Positions 8,780 to 15,397 of a stretch of DNA of 38,358 nucleotides are shown here, piece by piece (positions within the stretch are counted from its first letter, which is position 1; every line of letters starts with the position of its first letter). The notes beneath the pieces were generated by a model. It had not been told where the DNA came from, did no database searches, and saw nothing but the letters and a program-made list of their open reading frames with translations. The stretch is from Myxococcota bacterium (GTDB lineage: Bacteria > Myxococcota_A > UBA9160 > UBA4427). The stretch is from assembly GCA_029941885.1 (NCBI GenBank), contig JAPYTP010000037.1, positions 1 through 38,358 on the forward strand, in the 5' to 3' direction. A program made the position numbers and the translations under genes.

Positions 8780-8928
8780 GCTTCTCTCCTCCTGGGTTGC
8801 GAGGCCGGCGAGCATAGCGGGGAGATCTCACCATGGAGTCGAGTCTCTGCTCTGGGAGTGACAAAAAGCTCCGCGCCCGAGGGGATTCGCCGTTGGACGG
8901 CTGCGGACCGGCGGGTGCCGCTCGTGGG

Positions 8929-8966
8929 GTGCAGTCTCGTCTCGACAGTGCAGTATTATGGCTGCA
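8929..8966 (+). promoter_or_regulatory. Candidate upstream activating sites (TGCAG half-sites)
   Basis: Two direct copies of GTGCAGT lie at 8929-8935 and 8948-8954. The second forms an inverted repeat with CTGCA at 8962-8966 (TGCAG, eight bases, CTGCA). They sit roughly 65-100 bases upstream of the -24 element at 9030, where enhancer-binding proteins of sigma-54 promoters usually bind. A further TTGCAG occurs near 8993. The rest of the gene-free stretch 8780-9144 shows no open reading frame of note. That the response regulator at 11682 binds here is an inference. Confidence 0.4.
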
Positions 8967-9028
8967 TGCAATCGAACCGCCTCGGGCAGTCTTGCAGGGG
9001 TGAGTGCTCGCAGAGGGCCTGCTCAACT

Positions 9029-9044
9029 GGGCACGACGCTTGCT
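9029..9044 (+). promoter_or_regulatory. Sigma-54 (-24/-12) promoter
   Basis: The sequence GGGCACGACGCTTGCT matches the consensus TGGCACG-N4-TTGCW at every fixed position but the first T. The invariant GG (9030-9031) and GC (9042-9043) are exactly 10 bases apart. The predicted transcript starts near 9055, about 90 bases before the first kinase gene. The operon it would drive encodes an NtrC-type activator, which needs this kind of promoter, so the match and the context support each other. Confidence 0.72.
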
Positions 9045-9144
9045 CTAGCGAAGGGGCATGCACCGGCCCCAGCCACTCCTTGTGTCCCCGCGCGCGCTCC
9101 TTCCGCCCTGCGCGCTGTTCGACGCTCCCTCCGGAGGCCTCGCG

Positions 9145-10413
9145 ATGAGCGACGGCCGGAAGATTTTCGACGACCTGCGCGATGTGTTTCGCGACGGGCT
9201 CGATGATCTCAAGCGGGCCGGCCTGGAGCGACTCGATCGACTATCGGAATCGGGCGGCGCCAGGACCGCGAAGGCGGAACGGAAGGCCGAGCGGGCTTCG
9301 AAGCGTCTCTCGGATCGAACCGCGCACAAAGCCCGCCGTCGCGCGCGAAAATTCCGTCGACGGGGCCACCGCGGGAGTCACCACAAAGAGTCCGCGGCGC
9401 TCGACCCCAACGAGCGGGAGCACCTCCGCCGCATGCGGCTCGCCCGTCACCGCGCAAATCAGCGTCTTGGCTTCCTGAGCCATTTCGGAGCCTACGCCGC
9501 CACCCTCGGAATCGTTCTCCTCGCCACCCGCAGCTTTCGGATCACGACCCTCGTCGCACTCGGCTGGGGCATCGGTGTCTTCTGCCACTATCTCTTCGCG
9601 ATTGCTGCGCCGCGGCTGCGGGATCGATGGGTCGAGGAGGAGGTCGGGACCCGATCCGCGCGCGGCGTCAAGAGCGAGCGCCGCGAGGTGGAGACCCGCA
9701 GCCGACGCTCCCTCGAAGATCTTTCCGCCTCGATCGCCCACGAGATTCGCAACCCGATCACGGCGGCCAAGAGCCTCGTACAGCAGATGGGTGAAGATCC
9801 GGCATCGGGGGAGAACCTCGAATACGCGGGGCTCGCCCTCTCCGAACTCGACCGGGTCGAGCGGTCGATCTCCCATCTGCTGCGTTATGCGCGGGACGAA
9901 GAGCCTCGTTTCGAGCCCGTCGTGCTGGGTGAAATCGCGCGATCGGCCGTCGACGGCCTGCGGGAGAGGGCTGCTTCGCAGGGGATCGAGTTGAGTCTCG
10001 ACTGTGATCGCGCGGGGGAGATGCGGGGCGACCAGGAGAAGCTTCGACGCGTGATCGAAAATCTGATTTCGAACGCGATCGACGCCGTGCGAGAGGCCGG
10101 TACACCGCTCGGCCGAGTCGAGGTCCTGGGAGGCGAAAATCTCGCCGGAAGCGAGCTCTGGTTGAGGGTGGTGGACAATGGCTCGGGGATCCCCGAGGAG
10201 GATCGTGAGCGCATCTGGAGTCCCTTCTATACGACCAAGGATTCCGGGACGGGTCTGGGCCTCGCGCTCTCGCGCAAGACGATCGAGGCCCACGGCGGCC
10301 GAATCGAGCTGTTGACGGATGCCCGTCGGGGGAGCGAGTTCATCCTTTCGTTCCCTAAGGACCCGAGTGCGGGTCCCGGTGGTCACGGAGGAATCTTCGA
10401 TGATGGCCGGTAA
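9145..10413 (+). CDS. 2TM-domain sensor histidine kinase (first of two paralogues)
   Basis: A 422-residue kinase. Residues 1-90 are very basic and predicted cytoplasmic. Residues 95-165 match the 2TM domain, with two close membrane helices at about 108-127 and 133-155 and almost no periplasmic loop. A linker leads to the DHp domain with the phospho-acceptor His199 in SASIAHEIRNPITAAKSL. The ATPase domain has an N box (ENLISNAIDA), G1 (VVDNGSGIPEED) and G2 (GTGLGLALSRKTIEAHGG). With so little outside the membrane, it probably senses membrane state or a partner protein. The ATG at 9145 has GGAGG at -8. It is the first gene after the sigma-54 promoter, followed by a close paralogue, a response regulator and pspA. 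Confidence 0.9.
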   Translation: MSDGRKIFDDLRDVFRDGLDDLKRAGLERLDRLSESGGARTAKAERKAERASKRLSDRTAHKARRRARKFRRRGHRGSHHKESAALDPNEREHLRRMRLARHRANQRLGFLSHFGAYAATLGIVLLATRSFRITTLVALGWGIGVFCHYLFAIAAPRLRDRWVEEEVGTRSARGVKSERREVETRSRRSLEDLSASIAHEIRNPITAAKSLVQQMGEDPASGENLEYAGLALSELDRVERSISHLLRYARDEEPRFEPVVLGEIARSAVDGLRERAASQGIELSLDCDRAGEMRGDQEKLRRVIENLISNAIDAVREAGTPLGRVEVLGGENLAGSELWLRVVDNGSGIPEEDRERIWSPFYTTKDSGTGLGLALSRKTIEAHGGRIELLTDARRGSEFILSFPKDPSAGPGGHGGIFDDGR

Positions 10414-10540
10414 CCTGTTGGCGAGGCGAGACGAAGCGTTGCGGCTCGACTGCGACCCCGCGCGTGTCCTCGAGAGCCCATACAGGCACGAAGGGGAAGA
10501 CGAGATCGCAAGACCTGCGGGATCCCGTAAGGAGGGGCGA

Positions 10541-11689
10541 ATGAGCAAGGATGGGAAGAAGTCCCGGAAGCATCGCCAGCGCGCCGGGCGACACGAGGGC
10601 CGGCAACGGGGCTGGTGGGGCGACGAATTCTTCTTCGACGACGAGGAGTTTCGGGACGACGAGGCCGACGCGCTCGAAGAGATCGACGAGTCGCTGCTCT
10701 CGGAAGACGAACGCGCCTATCGCGCGGCCCGCCGATTGGCGGATCGGAAGGTGGCCCTCTCACGCAAGGCTCTTCGCGCAGCGGCGATTACGATTCCGAT
10801 GCTGATCTTCGTGCCCTTCTTTGGCGTGATTGCACTGATCTACTTTGCCGTTGGCCTCGGGCGGCGTGCCTTCAAGGTCTTCTACGAACCTCAGTTACAC
10901 GAACGCTTCGTAAAGGACGAAGTCCAGCGCCAGGTCCGGACGCGGGTCACGAGCGAGCGGCGAAATCTCGAAGGAGAGCATCATCGTTCACTCGAACAAC
11001 TCTCCGCCTCGATTGCCCACGAAATTCGCAACCCGATCACCGCTGCGAAGAGTCTCGTTCAGCAGTTGGGCGAGGACGCGGGGGGTGTCGACCAGGAAGA
11101 ATTCGCGCGCGTCGCGGTCGCCGAGTTGGAACGCGTCGAGCGCTCGATATCGCATCTGCTTCGCTACGCGCGCGAAGAGGAAATTCGCTTCGCGGAAGTC
11201 GTGATGGAAGACATTCTCGAGTCCGCCGTCGAGACTTTTCGCGATCGAGCGACCCGAGGCGGGATCGATATCGTCCGGCAATACGATGCGCAAGGGCGAC
11301 TCGAAGGGGATGCCGAACAGCTCCGCCGCATCGTGATCAACCTCGTCTCGAACGCAATCGACGCCCTCGAAGAGGGGAAAATCGAAGCACCCGAAATCCG
11401 TGTCACGATGGGGGAAAATCTGGCGGGGACCGAAGTCTGGGTGCGGATCGCGGACAACGGTCTCGGGATCGATGCGGATAAGCGCGATCGCATCTTCGAT
11501 CCCTTCTTTACCTCACGGGAGAATGGCACCGGCCTCGGCCTCGCACTCTGTCGCAAGATCGTAGACAACCACCGGGGCACGATCGACGTCGAGTCACCCC
11601 CGCCCGGTCGCGCCCTGGGGACGGAGTTCGTTCTGACCTTCCCGAGGCGTCGCGGGGCAATGCCCGATGGGGGGCGACGTCATGAGTAG
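10541..11689 (+). CDS. Membrane histidine kinase, paralogue of the preceding kinase
   Basis: A 382-residue kinase nearly identical to its neighbour in the DHp segment (SASIAHEIRNPITAAKSLVQ, His160) and in GTGLGLALCRKIVDNH. The N-terminus differs: residues 22-65 are strongly acidic, with runs of Asp and Glu, where the first kinase is basic. The membrane part is one hydrophobic stretch at about 80-106, either a hairpin or a single helix. TAAGGAGG precedes the ATG at 10541. A second good site (GGAGGA) precedes an in-frame ATG at 10400, overlapping the end of the first kinase; that start would add 47 residues. The stop overlaps the response regulator start by eight bases, indicating translational coupling. 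Tandem duplication followed by divergence of the sensory half is the likely origin. Confidence 0.88.
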   Translation: MSKDGKKSRKHRQRAGRHEGRQRGWWGDEFFFDDEEFRDDEADALEEIDESLLSEDERAYRAARRLADRKVALSRKALRAAAITIPMLIFVPFFGVIALIYFAVGLGRRAFKVFYEPQLHERFVKDEVQRQVRTRVTSERRNLEGEHHRSLEQLSASIAHEIRNPITAAKSLVQQLGEDAGGVDQEEFARVAVAELERVERSISHLLRYAREEEIRFAEVVMEDILESAVETFRDRATRGGIDIVRQYDAQGRLEGDAEQLRRIVINLVSNAIDALEEGKIEAPEIRVTMGENLAGTEVWVRIADNGLGIDADKRDRIFDPFFTSRENGTGLGLALCRKIVDNHRGTIDVESPPPGRALGTEFVLTFPRRRGAMPDGGRRHE

Positions 11690-13082
11690 CAAGATCCTCG
11701 TGGTCGAAGACGAACATGCGATTCGCTTGGCGCTCAAGGGACTGCTCACTCGGGAGGGGCACGAAGTCGAACTGGCGGAGAACGGTGAGATCGCGACCGA
11801 CCGACTCCGAAACGAAGTCTTCGATCTCGTGATTACGGACCTCGCCCTCGGGCGCGGCGCGACTGGTATGGACGTGCTGCGTGTCGCCAAAGAAGAACGA
11901 CCCGAGACGGCGGTTGTCATGATCACCGCACAGGGCAGCGAGAAGATTGCGGTCGAAGCCATGAAGAGCGGGGCGGATGACTATGTGCCGAAGCCCTTCG
12001 ACAACGACGAACTCAGGGTGGTCGTGGCTCGATCCCTCGAGCGCCATCGGCTCGAGCGCGAGAACAGACTGCTGCGTGAACAACTGCAGCGCGACTACGG
12101 CTTCGACCAGCTGATCGGCTCCGGTGCCGCAATGCGGCGCGTCTTCGAAACCATCCAGAAAGTGGCGGAGACGGATCTTTCGGTTCTGATTCGGGGCGAG
12201 AGCGGGACGGGCAAGGAACTCGTGGCGCAGGCGCTTCACTCGTCGAGTTCCAGGCGTTCCCGGCCTTTCGTTGCGGTCAACTGCGCCGCGATCAGCCGCG
12301 AACTCGTCGAGAGCGAGCTCTTCGGTCACGAAAAGGGTGCGTTCACCGGCGCGGATGCAAGGCGGATCGGTCGCTTCGAAGCGGCCCACGGCGGCACGAT
12401 TTTCCTGGACGAAATCGGTGATATGGCGCTCGAGACCCAGGCCAAGGTGCTGCGCGTACTCGAAGAGCGGAAGCTCGAGCGGGTCGGTTCGACCGTGACG
12501 ATCGATGTCGATGTCCGTGTGGTTTCAGCGACTCACCGCGATCTCGAAGCGGCTTCGAAAACGAACGATTTTCGGGAGGATCTCTACTATCGACTCAAGG
12601 TCATCGAGATCGAATTGCCGGCGCTACGCGAAAGGGTCGAAGACCTCGGGGCGCTCACGGATCGCTTTCTCAGCCAGGTCGCGGATCGACTCGGGCGGGA
12701 CAAGAAGGCTCTCGATCCGGCCGCGCTCACTCGGCTCTCTCGCCACGGTTGGCCCGGCAATGTGCGCGAGCTTCGCAACGTGCTCGAACGATCGGCGGTT
12801 CTTGCATCGGGGCCGGAGATCCGCGAAGCGGATCTACAGCTCGATTCCACGGCCGGCGATGTCCGGACCTTCGTGCCGGATCTCGACCTTCCCTTCGCCG
12901 ATGCCAAGCGGCAGGCGGTCGAGGGCTTCGAGCGCCAATTCCTCTCCGACGCGCTGCGGGAACACGAGGGGAACGTGAGTCGGACCGCGAATGCGATCGG
13001 CATGGTCCGACAGAGCCTGCAACAGAAGATTCGAGAACTCGGCCTGAAGGCCGATGAGTTTCGCCGTCGCGCCCGCGACTAG
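11682..13082 (+). CDS. NtrC-family sigma-54-dependent response regulator
   Basis: A 466-residue transcription activator with three domains. The receiver domain has acidic residues at 10-11, phospho-acceptor Asp53 (LVITDLALG) and Lys104 (YVPKPFDN). The AAA+ domain has Walker A GESGTGKE at 172-179, the sigma-54 contact loop GAFTGA at 219-224 and Walker [11 protein letters not shown]. The Fis-type helix-turn-helix is at about 420-460 ([20 protein letters not shown]). It should be phosphorylated by one or both upstream kinases and open sigma-54 promoters, including the one at 9029. The start is the ATG at 11682, inside the end of the second kinase, with a GGGGGG purine run upstream. PspA follows 26 bases later, so pspA is the obvious output gene. 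Confidence 0.92.
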   Translation: MSSKILVVEDEHAIRLALKGLLTREGHEVELAENGEIATDRLRNEVFDLVITDLALGRGATGMDVLRVAKEERPETAVVMITAQGSEKIAVEAMKSGADDYVPKPFDNDELRVVVARSLERHRLERENRLLREQLQRDYGFDQLIGSGAAMRRVFETIQKVAETDLSVLIRGESGTGKELVAQALHSSSSRRSRPFVAVNCAAISRELVESELFGHEKGAFTGADARRIGRFEAAHGGTIFLDEIGDMALETQAKVLRVLEERKLERVGSTVTIDVDVRVVSATHRDLEAASKTNDFREDLYYRLKVIEIELPALRERVEDLGALTDRFLSQVADRLGRDKKALDPAALTRLSRHGWPGNVRELRNVLERSAVLASGPEIREADLQLDSTAGDVRTFVPDLDLPFADAKRQAVEGFERQFLSDALREHEGNVSRTANAIGMVRQSLQQKIRELGLKADEFRRRARD

Positions 13083-13108
13083 CCGGTCCATCCGGCGAAG
13101 GAGAAGAT

Positions 13109-13861
13109 ATGTCCAACCAGAAACCCGGCATGTTCGCCCGAATGCGCAGCCTGTTCCGGGGCCTCTTCGGCTCCTGGGTTCGCGATCGCGAACAACAGGC
13201 CCCGGAGGTCGTTTACGAACAGGCGATCGCGGAGCGTGTGCGCCAATACCGCGAATTGAAGGATGCGGTCGCTGGAATTCTCTACATGCGGAACAAGCTC
13301 GAGAGTGAGATCGCGGATCGCCGCGCCGAGATCGCCCGGCTGCACGACGATGTGCGTCGTTCCATTCGCCGGGGCGAAGACGAAACCGCGTTCACGCTCA
13401 TTGCCCACAAGCAGGCGCTGTTCGAAGATCTCGAACGGGCCGAGCAGGAACTCGATCAGGTTCGTGGCCAGGCCGAGGAGGCGAAAACGAACCTCGTGCG
13501 CTTTCGGGAGGAGATCCGATCGTTGGTCCGAGAGAAGGGGCGGATGCTTGCGACCCTCGCGAACGCCCGGGCCCGCCGCCGGCTCCAGTCGGCCATCGAG
13601 GGGCTCTCGGTCGATGCGGAAATGGATGCCCTCGAGAATGTCCGCGAACACATCTCCCGGACGGCGCTGGCGGGTGAAGTCAACAAGGAGCTGGGAGACG
13701 ATGGAGATGCGTTCCGGGTGAAGCTACGGGGCTTCCGAGACGAGGCTCGGCGAGATTCCGCCCGGGCCGAACTCGAAAGTCTCAAGGACGAACTCACGAC
13801 TCCGTCGATTCCCGCTTCCGTCATCCCTTCCCAATCGGAGCCCGTGTCGGCGGCGAATTGA
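13109..13861 (+). CDS. pspA: PspA/IM30-family membrane-stress protein
   Basis: A 250-residue, almost wholly alpha-helical, highly charged protein typical of PspA/IM30 (usually 220-260). The N-terminal segment (MFARMRSLFRGLFGSWVRD) is an amphipathic helix that would insert into stressed membranes. The next 180 residues form long coiled coils (VVYEQAIAERVRQYRELKDA, then IADRRAEIARLHDDVRRSIR) capable of ESCRT-III-like assembly. The C-terminal 25 residues are Pro/Ser-rich. It closes the four-gene unit with the two kinases and the sigma-54 activator; GGAGAAG precedes the ATG. In enterobacteria pspA is controlled by PspF, also a sigma-54 activator but held by PspA itself. Here a phosphorelay seems to do the sensing. 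No PspB or PspC gene is present. Confidence 0.85.
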   Translation: MSNQKPGMFARMRSLFRGLFGSWVRDREQQAPEVVYEQAIAERVRQYRELKDAVAGILYMRNKLESEIADRRAEIARLHDDVRRSIRRGEDETAFTLIAHKQALFEDLERAEQELDQVRGQAEEAKTNLVRFREEIRSLVREKGRMLATLANARARRRLQSAIEGLSVDAEMDALENVREHISRTALAGEVNKELGDDGDAFRVKLRGFRDEARRDSARAELESLKDELTTPSIPASVIPSQSEPVSAAN

Positions 13862-13915
13862 GAGGGGTGTGATCTGATTTTCCTGCGGGGAGGGCGACTT
13901 CCAGGGCCGCTACGG

Positions 13916-13944
13916 TTGACCCCGTGGCGGCGCCTCGCTAAAAA
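13916..13944 (+). promoter_or_regulatory. Sigma-70-type promoter for rpmB
   Basis: TTGACC at 13916-13921 and TAAAAA at 13939-13944 are separated by exactly 17 bases. Transcription would start near 13951, leaving a leader of about 110 bases before rpmB, in keeping with rpmB having its own promoter after the pspA operon. Confidence 0.55.
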
Positions 13945-14062
13945 CTGCCCTTCCGCGAGGCCTCGAAGGACTCGCGACCCCTTTCGATTCGTGCCGAACC
14001 CAGCATCCGTGGCTAAAACACACGATGGGATTGCAGGGGCGGCATCAGGCGGAGTAACGGCC

Positions 14063-14350
14063 ATGGCCCGCATGTGTGCATTGACAGGCAAGAAGGTTCA
14101 GTACGGACACAACGTGTCCCATTCCAAGCGTGCGACCAACCGCCGATTCGAGCCGAATATCCAGAAGGTTCGACTTCAGTCCGAGGCGCTCGGTCAGCGA
14201 ATCTCACTGAACATCGCCACGCGCACGCTACGCACGGTGCAGAAGAAGGGTGGCCTCGACGGCTTCCTCCTCAACACCGACGACAGCAAGCTCCAGCCGG
14301 GCGCGCTGCGCATCAAGAACAAGATCCGCCGCAAGCTCTCTGGGCGTTAG
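14063..14350 (+). CDS. rpmB: 50S ribosomal protein L28
   Basis: A 95-residue basic protein starting MARMCALTGKKVQYGHNVSH, the L28 signature, followed by RRFEPNIQKVRL and the C-terminal LRTVQKKGGLDGFL. The N-terminal motif keeps only one cysteine, so it is the form without the zinc-binding CxxC pairs. It is somewhat longer than E. coli L28 (78 residues) because of a C-terminal basic extension (ALRIKNKIRRKLSGR). The ATG at 14063 has GGAG nine bases upstream. rpmG, often next to rpmB, is absent here. Two other ribosomal proteins, S14 and L31B, lie about 4 kb away on the opposite strand. Confidence 0.95.
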   Translation: MARMCALTGKKVQYGHNVSHSKRATNRRFEPNIQKVRLQSEALGQRISLNIATRTLRTVQKKGGLDGFLLNTDDSKLQPGALRIKNKIRRKLSGR

Positions 14351-14420
14351 CCCCGATCGAGGGCGACGCGAGAAGCCCCGCGGCTGAGCCCGCGCCGCGC
14401 TGCCGTGGGATGCACGGTTC

Positions 14421-14443
14421 TCTGCGGCGGACGTCCGCGCAGA
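14421..14443. other. Stem-loop after rpmB
   Basis: TCTGCG and CGCAGA flank the palindrome CGGACGTCCG, giving a helix of about 11 pairs with one bulged G. There is no T-run on either side, so it is not a standard intrinsic terminator. It may protect or terminate the rpmB transcript, or serve as a protein site before the ECF sigma gene. Confidence 0.4.
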
Positions 14444-14459
14444 ATCGCGCTCGATCGAA

Positions 14460-14494
14460 TCACGAAATTTCGTGACGAATTTTCGCGATCACGA
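14460..14494. promoter_or_regulatory. Palindrome array upstream of the ECF sigma gene
   Basis: A perfect 16-base palindrome, TCACGAAATTTCGTGA, spans 14460-14475. A third half-site TCACGA follows at 14489-14494, in direct orientation to the first and 29 bases from it. The spacing suggests cooperative dimer binding. It lies about 180-215 bases upstream of the sigma factor start. The binding protein is unknown. Confidence 0.5.
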
Positions 14495-14674
14495 GACCTC
14501 GCTCTTCCCATCCATTCGCACTCGATCTTGAAAACCCAGTGCTTCCAGGGAGTTGGGCCATCGTCCCTCCTTGGCATGGCCTCTGCATTTCAGGCTCTCG
14601 TCCGCGTCGATTCGGTTTCGCGCTTCAGTGAGGAGCGCCGTTCGAAATCGATCCGCCGAGAGGCCTGCAAGGTC

Positions 14675-15376
14675 ATGGATTTCGACCCCACGACTTCCGA
14701 ATTCCCCGAACCCTGGGACGAAGCCCAGCAGACGGAGGTCACCGCCCCAGATTCCGAGACTGCCCACCCCTACACGGGCGAGGTCGTGCGGGGGCCGGCT
14801 CGTGATTTGAGTGACGAGAGGCATTTGATCGAGTCGCTTCGGGCGGGGGACGCGGGAGCCTATGCGTACCTGATGGAGACGCGACGAGATCGGCTGATTG
14901 CCGTCGCCCGTCGCTATTTCTCCGAAGAAGAGGACGTACTAGATGCTGCCCAGGAAGCATTCATCAGCGTATTCCGGGCGATCGGTCGATTCGAGGGCAA
15001 CGCAGCCCTGTCCACCTGGCTGCACCGAATCGCCGTGAACGCGTGTCTGATGAAGCTCCGAAGTCGTCGCAGGAAACCCCAACAGGGACTCAGCCCGGCG
15101 ATCTCGGCGACGCTCGTCTCCACCTCGGCGGGGGGAGCGCAGACCGTCCTCGAGGAAGAGGAGCTCTCCCTACGGGTTCGAGATGCGATCGACGCACTGC
15201 CGGAACTCCACCGAAACGTGATCCGCCTGCGCGACCTCGAAGACAGGGATACGTGTGAGACGGCCCGGGAACTCGTGATTTCTCCGGCCGCCGTAAAGAC
15301 CCGACTTCATCGCGCGCGCATTCTGCTACGTGCTGAGCTGGCTTCCGACGTCGACGCATTTGCCCGATCGGCTTGA
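14675..15376 (+). CDS. ECF-type RNA polymerase sigma factor
   Basis: A 233-residue sigma-70 family member with regions 2 and 4 only. Region 2 is at about 65-135, with EEDVLDAAQEAFISVFRAIG and STWLHRIAVNACLMKLRSRR; region 4 is at about 172-225, with IDALPELHRNVIRLRDLE and SPAAVKTRLHRARILLR. It has an unusual 45-residue acidic, Pro-rich N-terminal extension. The ATG at 14675 is chosen because AGGCC/AAGG purines precede it and upstream in-frame codons resemble non-coding DNA; the 14351-14674 stretch holds only the stem-loop and the palindromes. No anti-sigma gene is adjacent: the next gene is convergent, 21 bases away. Its control must be transcriptional or through a distant partner. Confidence 0.87.
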   Translation: MDFDPTTSEFPEPWDEAQQTEVTAPDSETAHPYTGEVVRGPARDLSDERHLIESLRAGDAGAYAYLMETRRDRLIAVARRYFSEEEDVLDAAQEAFISVFRAIGRFEGNAALSTWLHRIAVNACLMKLRSRRRKPQQGLSPAISATLVSTSAGGAQTVLEEEELSLRVRDAIDALPELHRNVIRLRDLEDRDTCETARELVISPAAVKTRLHRARILLRAELASDVDAFARSA

Positions 15377-15397
15377 AGTCGTTCGATCCGATTGCAG

